NCBI GenBank assembly: GCA_023382935.1
Contig: JAHDXL010000007.1
Coordinates: 1-64,000 of the forward strand
Reading direction: 5' to 3'
Length of the DNA stretch: 64,000 nt
DNA from: Phycisphaerales bacterium
GTDB taxonomy: Bacteria > Planctomycetota > Phycisphaerae > Phycisphaerales > UBA1924
In this document: positions 8,755-17,115 of the stretch, piece by piece
How positions within the stretch are numbered: position 1 is the stretch's first letter
Layout of the letters: each line of letters opens with the position of its first letter
Program-made: the position numbers and the translations under genes
Notes under the pieces: model-generated
Told to the model about the DNA's origin: nothing
What the model saw: the letters and a program-made list of their open reading frames with translations, nothing else
Databases searched by the model: none

Positions 8755-10950
8755 GTGCCAGAAAGCGTCTACACCATCCCGGCGATGGACTGCCCTGCCG
8801 AAGAGGCGTTGATCCGGCGGCGGCTCGGGAAACTCGCGGCCATCTCGGATCTTCAGTTCGACCTGATGGGTCGTCGGCTGACAGTGGTTCACGATGGCAC
8901 CGCCGAAGCTGCTGTCGTCGCCGCGTTGACCGACATCGGTATGCCACCCGCACCGGCACCGCGTCCGTCGGCTGGGAGTTCGTCTGGAGCAGCGTGCGCG
9001 GATGGAGCGTGCGCCGCACATCCGCCTGCGGTCACGAGCCCGCAGCGTACCTGGTGGCGGCAGCACGGGGTCTTCGCCGTGTCGGGCGTACTCGCGACCG
9101 CCGCGGAAGCAATGTACTTCGGCGGCGTCAGGGAGACATCGGCTCCGGTGATCGCGGTATCGGCCCTTTCGATCCTGCTCGGCGGCCTGCCGACGCTCAA
9201 GAAGGGCTGGGTCGCACTTCGGACCTTCACGCTCAACATCAACTTCCTGATGACCGTCGCGATCATCGGCGGGGCAGTGATCGGCGCGTGGCCGGAGATC
9301 GCGCTGGTGACGTTCCTTTTCGGCCTGGCCGAGTTGATCGAGGCTAAGGCTCTTGATCGCGCGCGCAACGCCGTCAAGGGGCTCATGGCGATGGCCCCCG
9401 ATGAGGCGAGCGTCAAGCAGCCCGACGGATCGTGGAAGTTGACGCGCGCTGGCGAGGTGCCCGTGGGGGGCATCGTGCAGGTGAAGCCCGGCGAGCGGCT
9501 CGCGCTCGACGGCGTGGTGGTCGCGGGCGAGTCGAGCGTCAACCAGGCCCCGGTGACGGGCGAGTCCGTGCCAGTGGACAAGAAGGCGGGCGACAAGGTC
9601 TTCGCCGGGACCATCAACGATTCGGGCGTGCTCGAGTTCCGAACCACCGGCGGCAAAGACCAGACGACGCTCGCCAAGATCATCCGGACGGTGCAGGAGG
9701 CGCAAGCGAGCCGAGCGCCGACGCAGCGGTTCGTGGACAACTTCGCCCGGGTCTACACGCCGGTGGTGTGCATCGCGGCGGTGCTGGTCGCCGCGGTGCC
9801 GTGGTTCGCGTTCGGGCAGCCGTTCTACCCGTGGCTCTACAAAGCGCTGGTGCTGCTGGTGATCGCGTGCCCGTGTGCCTTGGTGATCTCAACACCGGTG
9901 ACGGTCGTCAGCGGCCTGACGGCGGCGGCGCGACGGGGCATCCTCATCAAGGGCGGCGTGCATCTGGAGAACGGCCGCAAGTTGAAGGTCGTCGCGCTGG
10001 ATAAGACCGGAACCATCACCGAGGGCAAGCCACGCGTGACAGACGTGCAGCCCATCGGCGGCGCGACCAAAGAAGAAGTGCTTCGCATCGCCGCGAGTCT
10101 GGACGTCCTCTCGCAACACCCGGTGGCGCTCGCGGTCGTCGCGGCGTGGAGCGGCGAGCGGGCAGGCGTCGAGAACTTCAAGTCGCTCACGGGCCGGGGC
10201 GTCGAAGGACGCATCGACGGTGTGGTGTACTTCGTCGGCAATCATCGTCTCGCCGAGGAGCGCAAGGTCTGTTCCTTGGAGATAGAGGCCGTTCTGAGTC
10301 GCTTTGAGGTGCAGGGCAAGACGACGGTGGTCGTCGCCTCTGAGAGCGCCGTGATGGGCGTCATCGCCGTGGCCGACACGCCCCGCCAGAGCAGCGTTAC
10401 CGCGATCAGGTCACTGCATGATCTGGGCATCAAGACGCTCATGCTCTCCGGCGACAACCAGACCACCGCCGCAGCGATCGCCAAGGCAGTCGGCATCGAC
10501 GAGGCCCGCGGCGGGATGCTCCCCGAGGACAAACTCGCCGAGATCGAGCGTCTGCTCCAGGAGCACGGCGACACTGTCGGTATGGTCGGTGACGGCGTGA
10601 ACGACGCCCCGGCCCTCGCCAGATCCACCATCGGCTTTGCGATGGGCGCGGCGGGCACCGACACGGCCCTCGAAACCGCTGACGTGGCACTCATGCAGGA
10701 CGACCTTCGCGGTCTGCCGGAATTCGTGCTGCTTTCTCGCCGCACCGGGGCGATTCTGACCCAGAACATCGCGCTGGCCATCGGCATCAAGGTGATCTTC
10801 TTCGGCCTGGCGGTGGGAGGGGGGGCCACGATGTGGATGGCTGTGGTGGCCGACGTTGGGGCCAGTGTGCTCGTGGTTGGGAATGGATTGAGAGTCCTGC
10901 GCTCTGACCGACTTTTCAAGATGCTCCGACCAGACAGCCCGCCGCATTGA
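8755..10950 (+). CDS. P1B-type heavy-metal-transporting ATPase
   Basis: An ATP-driven exporter of soft divalent metals (Zn, Cd, Pb class) across the inner membrane. It starts at a GTG (8755). A single N-terminal HMA-like domain carries MDCPAEE at residues 11-17, the Cys motif typical of ZntA/CadA relatives. Catalytic landmarks are all present: TGES actuator loop at residue 268, the ion-binding CPC at 372-374, DKTGT phosphorylation site at 416, the HP locus (SQHPVAL), and the GDGVND hinge at 612. Length (731) is normal. A Cys-rich stretch (CADGACAAH) lies between the HMA domain and the first helix. With czcCBA upstream, the pair would lift metal from cytoplasm to periplasm and then out of the cell. 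No ArsR- or MerR-like regulator is seen beside it. Confidence 0.95.
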   Translation: MPESVYTIPAMDCPAEEALIRRRLGKLAAISDLQFDLMGRRLTVVHDGTAEAAVVAALTDIGMPPAPAPRPSAGSSSGAACADGACAAHPPAVTSPQRTWWRQHGVFAVSGVLATAAEAMYFGGVRETSAPVIAVSALSILLGGLPTLKKGWVALRTFTLNINFLMTVAIIGGAVIGAWPEIALVTFLFGLAELIEAKALDRARNAVKGLMAMAPDEASVKQPDGSWKLTRAGEVPVGGIVQVKPGERLALDGVVVAGESSVNQAPVTGESVPVDKKAGDKVFAGTINDSGVLEFRTTGGKDQTTLAKIIRTVQEAQASRAPTQRFVDNFARVYTPVVCIAAVLVAAVPWFAFGQPFYPWLYKALVLLVIACPCALVISTPVTVVSGLTAAARRGILIKGGVHLENGRKLKVVALDKTGTITEGKPRVTDVQPIGGATKEEVLRIAASLDVLSQHPVALAVVAAWSGERAGVENFKSLTGRGVEGRIDGVVYFVGNHRLAEERKVCSLEIEAVLSRFEVQGKTTVVVASESAVMGVIAVADTPRQSSVTAIRSLHDLGIKTLMLSGDNQTTAAAIAKAVGIDEARGGMLPEDKLAEIERLLQEHGDTVGMVGDGVNDAPALARSTIGFAMGAAGTDTALETADVALMQDDLRGLPEFVLLSRRTGAILTQNIALAIGIKVIFFGLAVGGGATMWMAVVADVGASVLVVGNGLRVLRSDRLFKMLRPDSPPH

Positions 10951-11154
10951 GGGAGAGTGAGACAATCTGTGCTATGCAGAACGCTGACGAGCTGTGGCTG
11001 GAATCGTGCGGTATCCTGGACATCTCTGCCGCATCTCAGGCCCCCGGGCATAACCGGGACACGCCGTGCACCTCACCGGGTTTCGACATCCGGGCGTCGT
11101 GTCTCTGGGGCTCTGAAATCGACGCTGTCAGACCACCCCCCGTCCTCTATTGCC

Positions 11155-11188
11155 GGGCCGGTTGCGAAAGCAGCCGGCCCTTTGGTTT
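11155..11188 (+). terminator. intrinsic terminator after the metal-efflux cluster
   Basis: An 11-bp GC stem (GGGCCGGTTGC against GCAGCCGGCCC, one G-U pair) closed by a GAAA tetraloop at 11166-11169 and followed by TTTGGTTTT. It is the first of two hairpins in the gap 10951-11445. No convincing gene was seen in the rest of that gap. Confidence 0.75.
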
Positions 11189-11194
11189 TCAGGG

Positions 11195-11226
11195 AACGCC
11201 GCCGAGAGACCTCGGCGGCGTTTTCG
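11195..11226 (+). terminator. second tandem intrinsic terminator
   Basis: Stem AACGCCGCCGA with TCGGCGGCGTT around a 6-nt loop, then TTTTCG. Read from the minus strand the hairpin starts with AA and is less T-rich, so it mainly serves the plus strand. The convergent gene ends at 11446. Confidence 0.7.
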
Positions 11227-11445
11227 CGTTTTGGCCCACGTTCCGCGAGGGTCCGCGCGTGGCGGCGAGTCTCTCCGAGGCGCGTGGTCATCACCCGCCG
11301 GGCGGCAACCGGGTCGGCCGGACGCCCGATCCGGGCCGAAGTCTCTGAGTCTCTCCGCGAGACCCGTGCACGGGTTATGGCGGGGTTGTCTCCGGTCGAG
11401 CGGGCGCAACCTCCACCGTTGCGCTCGCGATGACGGCGCAACCCT

Positions 11446-12075
11446 TCATGTCGCCCGTACCGCCACGGTCAGGACGCGGAACTGTCCGCTCGCGCCGCCA
11501 ACATCGGAGTAGTCCACCCAACGCACCTGGTGGGTCCCGCAGAGACAGAGGAGGCTGGTGCGCCCAGACGTCGTACCCGGCGAAGCGTGCTCCCGCCAGG
11601 ACAGCTCGCCTTGAAGCACCGCACCGTCGTGCAGGCGGAACGCAGCATCAACGGTCCCGTCGCGGCCGCTGCGCTGCCAGTACCCGGGGTCGTTCGTCAG
11701 GAAGACCGCGTAGCCGACCAAGCCCGGATACGCCTTCACCAACTCCTCGACGCGGCACACGTCCTTGCAGACGTCGTACCGGGCCACATCGTGCGCGCCC
11801 TGGTTGAGCAGGTCGAACGACTCGCCGTGCGCCTTCGCGGTCAATCGACGAGTCTTGTACTTCAGCTCGATCGCGCAGATGGCGTCGGCATGTTCGAGCC
11901 AGATGTCGACGTAGACCTTGCGCCCGACGGCCGGTGGACGGTACTCAAGGCGCACCTTCACGTTGGGATGCCGCTCATGGATGTGCCAAGCCAGCGCGTG
12001 CTGGAAGTCGGCCTCGGAGTGGAACACCGGTCGGGTTGTCGCCAACGCGCGAAGTGTCGCACTGAGATCGATCAT
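11446..12075 (-). CDS. PD-(D/E)XK nuclease-like conserved protein
   Basis: A 209-residue soluble protein with no signal or membrane segment. The pattern Glu21 (HSEADFQ), Asp57 in YVDIWLE, then Glu70-Leu-Lys72 in AIELKYK spaced 13 residues later matches the core of the PD-(D/E)XK fold used by restriction-type and repair nucleases. The helix after the core carries DLLNQGAHDVARYD. The C-terminal third contains cysteines (LLCLCG) and a WVDYSD segment. No methylase, helicase or toxin-antitoxin partner is next to it, so a restriction system is not supported; it could be a solitary DNA-processing or defence remnant. The nuclease assignment comes from the motif only. It converges on the efflux cluster and is separated from it by the two terminators. 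Confidence 0.6.
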   Translation of the reverse strand: MIDLSATLRALATTRPVFHSEADFQHALAWHIHERHPNVKVRLEYRPPAVGRKVYVDIWLEHADAICAIELKYKTRRLTAKAHGESFDLLNQGAHDVARYDVCKDVCRVEELVKAYPGLVGYAVFLTNDPGYWQRSGRDGTVDAAFRLHDGAVLQGELSWREHASPGTTSGRTSLLCLCGTHQVRWVDYSDVGGASGQFRVLTVAVRAT

Positions 12076-12359
12076 GGGGGAGCCGCCGTGGCGCCGGCCC
12101 GATCGACGATCGAGCGGGCATCGGCGCGCCCACAGTATAGAGAACCCTTGGCGGCGCTGCGGTTATCGACGGCGCCCGCATTGACCTTGCCGAGGCGCTC
12201 TGTGGACACGATCCGCGATCCAATCAGCATGACCGCCGAGGAGCGCCGCGACGAGGTCGCGGGCATCTTGGCCCGCGGCCTCGTCCGGGCGGTTCGGGCG
12301 TCGCGTGCCCGCACATCGGCGAGCGTGGATTCGCCGCCAGCGTTTGCTATGGTCAAGGC
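12076..12359 (+). other. gap with a possible gene fragment
   Basis: Between two divergent genes lies an open frame whose part from the ATG at 12229 reads MTAEERRDEVAGILARGLVR, a helix of good protein composition. It resembles the small proteins found beside DUF2924/recombinase genes, although that likeness is from memory. The frame runs on into the next gene without a natural end and there is no ribosome binding site, so this is at best a remnant. Nothing else is visible here. Confidence 0.2.
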
Positions 12360-13604
12360 ATGCTTTGCCATGCCCGCGTCGCGATGTGGATTCTCTGCCT
12401 GCTGCAACTCGGCGCGCCCGCCGTGGCCGAACAGGCGCCACTGCCGGCGTGGGCGCTGGCGGAGAGTCCATATCAACTCGAAGTGACCATCCTGTCCGTC
12501 GAAGAGAAGAAGCAGGACGCTCGTACCACCAACGTCTGGCATCGCGTGCGCGTCGAGCGTGTGTTTGCCGGCGACAGGCTCAAGTCGGGTGACGAGACGG
12601 CCGTTGTTTCGCAGGTCTTTCGCAATTCCCCGGGCACGACCGGATCAAGCGGCGACCGCGGGCCGTTCAAGGGGCTCAACGGGCTGCCTGTCAAGGGTGA
12701 TCGGGCCCGTCTTTTCGCCGGCGGGAGCGCATCGACGCTCAAGACACGCTCGCCCAACGGTTGGCAAAACGCCGAGCGCACCATCTCCTTCGTCGCCGCC
12801 GACGACGAGTATCGCAGCGAAGTCACCATGCCATTCCTCGCGGGATTGGTCGAGGCGTCGAAGATTGGTCTGACCCGTGTGCACTTCGCAACCGGCGACG
12901 ATGGGCGTGGTTCTTCGGGCGACAAGCCCGACCTGAGCCAGCGCACCGGCTTGACAGACGACTCGCAACTGCGATTCGCGGATGCGGCAGTCCTCTTCAT
13001 GCGCTTCAGGGAACTGCACGGGAACTCGCTCACCAATTTCGAGGCCGCGGCGATGCACGGGCTGCCCCTCGTCGGCTTCCGCACGTCGACGCACGCCTTC
13101 CGCTATCCGGACGGACCGGGGGCCAAGCGTTGGAACGATGATTTTCCGGTCGAGACCTTCGGGACAGGCTGGAAGTTTCATCACGGGCACAAGTCTACGA
13201 CGCGCATCCTGCCACCCGACGCCGGCGCGCAAGAGCACGCCATCCTCGCGGGGATCGAGATTCCCACGGAAGGGGTCGTCGTGCCGAGTTGGCTCTATCA
13301 CGTCGAGCCGCTGCCGCCCGACTGCCGCGTCCTGCTGTGGGGCGAAGCGCTCGAGAGTGAATCCCCGGGCGCGCCGCAGCGCCAGCCATTGCTCTGGGTG
13401 CGAGAACGGCCTCGCAAGCAGGGCCTGCCGCCGCAGCGCATCGCCTTTACGACTCTTGGGCACCCTGGAGACTTTGCCAACCCGACAGTGCGTGTGCTGA
13501 CCGTGCAGATGATCGCATGGGCGATCGGCGAAGAAGAGCGCATGGGCGACGCGGCGCGCACAGCAATTGGCAGCGCCGAGTTTGACGCGCCGCCCACCAA
13601 CTGA
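12360..13604 (+). CDS. secreted ThuA-like (trehalose-utilisation fold) protein
   Basis: The product (414 residues from ATG 12360; ATG 12384 also possible) has a signal peptide ending AVAEQA. The N-terminal half is beta-rich with 'YQLEVTILSVEEKK'. The C-terminal half has the ThuA pattern common in planctomycetes: a helix 'FRELHGNSLTNFEAAAMHGL', then P-L-V-G-F-R-T-S-T-H-A-F-R-Y, a later 'WGEAL' strand, and the closing signature of LGHPGDF-x-NPTVRVL followed by MIAWAIGEE. The fold is class-I glutamine-amidotransferase-like but the catalytic Cys-His pair is not evident. ThuA-type proteins are linked to sugar metabolism, though the biochemical activity of the secreted ones is not established. The 3' end overlaps the position of a decayed gene on the other strand only if that gene's longest frame is taken. 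Confidence 0.7.
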   Translation: MLCHARVAMWILCLLQLGAPAVAEQAPLPAWALAESPYQLEVTILSVEEKKQDARTTNVWHRVRVERVFAGDRLKSGDETAVVSQVFRNSPGTTGSSGDRGPFKGLNGLPVKGDRARLFAGGSASTLKTRSPNGWQNAERTISFVAADDEYRSEVTMPFLAGLVEASKIGLTRVHFATGDDGRGSSGDKPDLSQRTGLTDDSQLRFADAAVLFMRFRELHGNSLTNFEAAAMHGLPLVGFRTSTHAFRYPDGPGAKRWNDDFPVETFGTGWKFHHGHKSTTRILPPDAGAQEHAILAGIEIPTEGVVVPSWLYHVEPLPPDCRVLLWGEALESESPGAPQRQPLLWVRERPRKQGLPPQRIAFTTLGHPGDFANPTVRVLTVQMIAWAIGEEERMGDAARTAIGSAEFDAPPTN

Positions 13605-13642
13605 CGCGATCGGGGCGCGATCTTCCAATCGGCTCGACTTGT

Positions 13643-14034
13643 TCACTCTGCTGGATCCGACGGATCGGGGTGGCCCGAGTCCGGATCGTCCCCACATCGC
13701 GCGCCGACCGCCTCCCAAAGCGGCCTGTCCTTCTCGATGTCCTAGACGCCGCCGCACTCCAGATTGATGCCCGACGCCGCGAGACTGGACACATCGTACG
13801 CGCAATGCGTGCGCAGCCGTCCGTCTGATTGGACGATTGCGCGGCGGATGTGCCGGGTGCCTGGCAGCCACAGCGGTCAGAGATGACGAACAGCACGGCC
13901 GCCAGAACCAATGCTCCGTATCGATGTGCAAACCTCCGGGGAACACCCGGCGATCCGCGGAGCACCACCCATGCGATCGACGCCACCGTGAAGAATGCCG
14001 ACAACTCCAGAAGCCACCACGCCCCGCGCCGCAT
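13643..14034 (-). pseudogene. broken small membrane protein with degenerate Cys motif
   Basis: From the ATG at 14034 the frame gives two hydrophobic helices (AWWLLELSAFFTVASIAWVV and ALVLAAVLFVISDRC), after which the same frame turns into low-quality sequence. In the neighbouring frame, the sense continues as AIVQSDGRLRTHCAYDVSSL, then A-A-S-G-I-N-L-E-C-G, then a TAG (13742-13744 on the plus strand), then DIEKDRPLWEAV and a TGA at 13643-13645. This is the layout of planctomycete membrane proteins that carry a C-x-x-C-x-YDL-x-G-L...CPECG ribbon, with two of the four cysteines lost. At least one frameshift near 13845 and one nonsense codon are needed to explain it. Confidence 0.5.
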
Positions 14035-14074
14035 CGCGGGGGAAAGACGCGCAGGTCAGATGCCGGTGGAATCG

Positions 14075-15046
14075 TCATTCGGCCCGCACAAACGCCCCTC
14101 GCAGAAGTCCCAGGCTCTTCGGAATGGCCGTCCGGTAGTCCTCCATCCCCTCAAACTCCAGCGAGATCCACCCGCGATACCCATGTTCGTTCAAGATGCG
14201 CCCGATGCGCGGATAGTCGAGGTCGAGGGTGTACCACTGCCCGCCGCCAAAGTAGGTTTTGGCCTGCACCAGCACCGTGTGCGGCGCCAGTGTGGACAGA
14301 CGCTCGTACGGGTCTTCCAGGAAGTTGCCGGTGTCGGTGGTGATGCGAAGCCACGGCGAGTCAACCCCGTTCACGATTCGCAGGATTCCCTCCGGCGTCA
14401 GGCCCAGCCCCCAGTGGTTTTCCAGTCCGAGCACGACGCCGCAGCGCTCGGCCGTCGGCAGGCACTTCTCAAACGCCTCGATCACCCACGGGAACGCGTC
14501 ATCATCGGTGTAGCCGGGCAGCGGCGATTCGATGCCACGGTGGGCCATCAGGTCGTCGAAGTTTTTCGAGGTGCCCCACGTACCGGTATTGACGCGCATG
14601 GTCGGAATGCCCAGGTCGTAGGCGATCTCGATCTGGGCAATGGTGCGGTCGATGTTGAACTGCCGCTTCTCGCGGTCGGGCGTGACGAAGCCCTGGTGTG
14701 TGGACAGCCCCATGATCGGAAGCCCCAGCCGCTGGCAGCGCCGCTTGTATTCCATGCGGCGTGAGCGGCTGAGCAGGTCATTCTGCTCGATCTGGTAGAG
14801 CAGAAACTCGATGCCGTCGAAACCGAACTGGTCGGCCAGGTCAATGCACCTGTCCATGTCGCGCAAGTCGTCGTTGCGAAAACGCCAGAGCGAGTATGTA
14901 GACAGTGCGATCGGGTGGGTCTTGCGCGGGCCCGCTTCCGCGGGCGCCAGCGAAGCGTCCTGTTTCGTGCGGGCCAGGGCGGCCGAAAGGGGAATCACGG
15001 ATGCCGCCGCACCGGCAGCCAGGAAATGACGACGGGATGCCGGCAT
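14075..15046 (-). CDS. exported sugar phosphate isomerase/epimerase-like TIM barrel
   Basis: The ATG at 15046 follows AGGGAG and gives 323 residues; the longer frame to 15160 was not used. The N-terminus has a twin-arginine-like signal (ASRRHFLAAGAAASVIPL), so the protein is probably exported folded. The body is an AP-endonuclease-2/xylose-isomerase-like barrel: 'GFDGIEFLLYQ' near the start, 'VVLGLENHWGLG' (metal-ligand Glu), 'RITTDTGNF' (Asp), and a final 'WISLEFEGME' (Glu). Planctomycetes have many Tat-exported members of this family acting on sugars or polyols; the substrate cannot be deduced. It stands alone, divergent from the tail-fibre-like gene downstream at 15331. Confidence 0.8.
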   Translation of the reverse strand: MPASRRHFLAAGAAASVIPLSAALARTKQDASLAPAEAGPRKTHPIALSTYSLWRFRNDDLRDMDRCIDLADQFGFDGIEFLLYQIEQNDLLSRSRRMEYKRRCQRLGLPIMGLSTHQGFVTPDREKRQFNIDRTIAQIEIAYDLGIPTMRVNTGTWGTSKNFDDLMAHRGIESPLPGYTDDDAFPWVIEAFEKCLPTAERCGVVLGLENHWGLGLTPEGILRIVNGVDSPWLRITTDTGNFLEDPYERLSTLAPHTVLVQAKTYFGGGQWYTLDLDYPRIGRILNEHGYRGWISLEFEGMEDYRTAIPKSLGLLRGAFVRAE

Positions 15047-15330
15047 GCGAACGCTCCCTTGGCATGGGGTCATCTTGATCGTATCGCCCTTGGCAAAGGA
15101 CACAGTCCACCGCCGCCTGGCGGGCTTCGTCGTGTTGGGCGGGCCGTCACGTCCGATCACCGCGCCGCCGACAGGTACATGGTCGGGTGCGTGGGGGAAA
15201 CGCGCTTGGCAAGTTTGCCGCTGGCGGCTATCTTGGCGTGGTCCGCCGCCGATGGAGTGGTCCGGTGCCGCGCGTTCCTCTCAGGGCGGCAGGGAGCCGG
15301 TCCGAGCCTCGTACACCCCAGGAGCCCGGA

Positions 15331-17052
15331 ATGTTCCGTGCGTTATTCGTGATCGCTGCGCTTGCCCCGCTGTCGATGGCCCAGCCGCTGTCCACCGTGT
15401 TCACCTATCAAGGCGAACTGCGGGCCAGCAACGCGCCGGCCAACGGAACCTACGACCTGCGCTTCACGCTCTACGCCCAGGCGGTTGATGGCGCGCCCAT
15501 CGCCGCAACCCAATGCCTGGACAACGTGACCGTGGATCAGGGAAAGTTCACAGCGTTACTCGACTTCGGCGACGTGTTCATCGGCGACGAGCGTTACCTT
15601 CAGATCGAGGTGCGTCCGGACACCGGGCTTGGCTGTGCATCGCTCACGGGGTTTGTCACGCTCGCGCCGCGCCAACGCCTCACCGCGGCCCCGCACTCCC
15701 TTCACGCGCTGACCGCCGGTCAGGCCGAATGGGCGGCCGACGCCACCACCTTCGGGGGCCAGCCGGCCTCTTTCTACACCAACGCTGCCAACATGAACGC
15801 GGGCACGCTGCCCGACGCTCGCCTGAGCGGCAACGTGAGCACGCTCTCGGGCGCACAGACGTTCCTCGGACCCAAGACCTTCAGTGCCGCGGCGTCTTTC
15901 AACTCGGCCGGCTCACCATTCACGGTGTCGAGCACCACGCGCGTCACCAACCTCAACGCCGACCTGCTCGACGGGCTCAACAGCACCGCCTTCGCCACCG
16001 CCAGTCACACGCACGACGCCTCAGGAATCACATCCGGCACGTTGGCCGATGCGCGCGTTCCCTCGACCATCCCGCGATTGAGCGACAACAACGTGTTCAT
16101 TGATACGCAGGTCATCAATGTGAGCAACCAGACGCCGCTCACGCTCATCGGGTCAAGCACCAGCGGTACGTGGATCAACCTTCAGAACACCGGGGGCGGG
16201 CGGGTGTGGAACCTGATCTCCACCGGCTCGGGCAATGGCGAGGGCGCCGGCAAGTTTCTGGTGCGCGACCAGACCGCCGGGGCCGTGCGCCTCACGCTCG
16301 ACACCGCCGGACGCATGGGGCTGGGCACCAGCACACCCGGATCGCTGCTCGAACTCTCGCAGGCCGACGCGGCCATGCGCATCCGCAACACGAATGACCC
16401 CGGCGGGGGGTATATCCAGGACACCTTCTCCACGCTGCAACTGGGCATGTACAACCCCACCGGAGCGGCCTGGGGGACCGTTCCAGCCGGCGGCACCCGC
16501 GCCATGTTCGGCATGCAGAACACCGGGCGCGTCGGCACCCTGACCAACACCACCGGCTCGCCCGTGTGGCGCAACACGCTCGACGACGGCAACGGCAACG
16601 CCTCTATTCAGGGCAACCTGACGGCCAACAACATGCCCGCCATCAAGTTCGCGTCGATCAGCGCCACCGGCTCGTTCGCCAATAACTCGGTCACGCTCAT
16701 TGAGAACATCACCGTCAACGTGCCGGCCTCGGGCTACCTGCGCATCACGGCTCGCTCGCCCATCTTCCTCCATGCCTACGACTTCTGGAACTCCACCGCC
16801 ACGCTCGAATTGAAGGAAACCACCTCGAACGAAGTCGTCATCAAGCAGACCGCACTCGGCATCGCCGACGGCGCCCCGACCGCGAGCGGAATGAACTGGC
16901 AGGGGGACATCACGCTCGAACACTCCACCGCTACAGGCGCCGGCACGCGCTCCTTCAAACTTCGACTGCTCCACAGCAGTCCGACGGCGGGGAACGCAGT
17001 CAGTTACTCTGGAGCCGAGATCACCGTCATGTACTTCCCCGCCGGGCTGTAG
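15331..17052 (+). CDS. secreted fibre-like protein with repeated-fold architecture
   Basis: An AGGAG at 15320-15324 marks the ATG at 15331 (573 residues; the open frame extends to 15187 but lacks a site). After the signal peptide (ending SMAQP) comes an N-terminal module starting 'TVFTYQGELRASNAPANGTY' that planctomycete and myxobacterial secreted proteins share. Next is a long Ser/Thr/Asn/Gly-rich region with 'DLLDGLNSTAFATASHTHDA' and 'GRMGLGTSTPGSLLEL', pieces seen in phage tail fibres and trimeric adhesin-like stalks. A beta-rich head follows from about residue 450. Few charged or aromatic residues and no cysteines occur in the stalk. A surface fibre or adhesin is the best guess; a phage origin is not supported because no other phage gene is near. 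Confidence 0.6.
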   Translation: MFRALFVIAALAPLSMAQPLSTVFTYQGELRASNAPANGTYDLRFTLYAQAVDGAPIAATQCLDNVTVDQGKFTALLDFGDVFIGDERYLQIEVRPDTGLGCASLTGFVTLAPRQRLTAAPHSLHALTAGQAEWAADATTFGGQPASFYTNAANMNAGTLPDARLSGNVSTLSGAQTFLGPKTFSAAASFNSAGSPFTVSSTTRVTNLNADLLDGLNSTAFATASHTHDASGITSGTLADARVPSTIPRLSDNNVFIDTQVINVSNQTPLTLIGSSTSGTWINLQNTGGGRVWNLISTGSGNGEGAGKFLVRDQTAGAVRLTLDTAGRMGLGTSTPGSLLELSQADAAMRIRNTNDPGGGYIQDTFSTLQLGMYNPTGAAWGTVPAGGTRAMFGMQNTGRVGTLTNTTGSPVWRNTLDDGNGNASIQGNLTANNMPAIKFASISATGSFANNSVTLIENITVNVPASGYLRITARSPIFLHAYDFWNSTATLELKETTSNEVVIKQTALGIADGAPTASGMNWQGDITLEHSTATGAGTRSFKLRLLHSSPTAGNAVSYSGAEITVMYFPAGL

Positions 17053-17115
17053 CCTCGTGGCGCGTGCTGGTGCAACGGCTCGCCCTAAGCACGGCCTCAA
17101 GGTAGACTGGCACGC

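Noticed and set aside
11105-11190. GGGGCTCTGAAATCGAC followed by a GC hairpin, reminiscent of tmRNA 5' end
   Set aside because: No tag-peptide frame, no TYC-like 3' end and no matching acceptor stem; the hairpin is explained as a terminator.
12645-14078. Minus-strand frame of 477 residues opposite the ThuA-like gene
   Set aside because: Antisense of a gene with a clear ThuA pattern. Only the two short pieces at 13643-14034 resemble protein, and they lie in other frames.
15047-15330. Open frame upstream of the fibre-like gene (from 15187)
   Set aside because: The AGGAG and signal peptide at 15331 mark the true start; the extension is Arg/Gly-rich.
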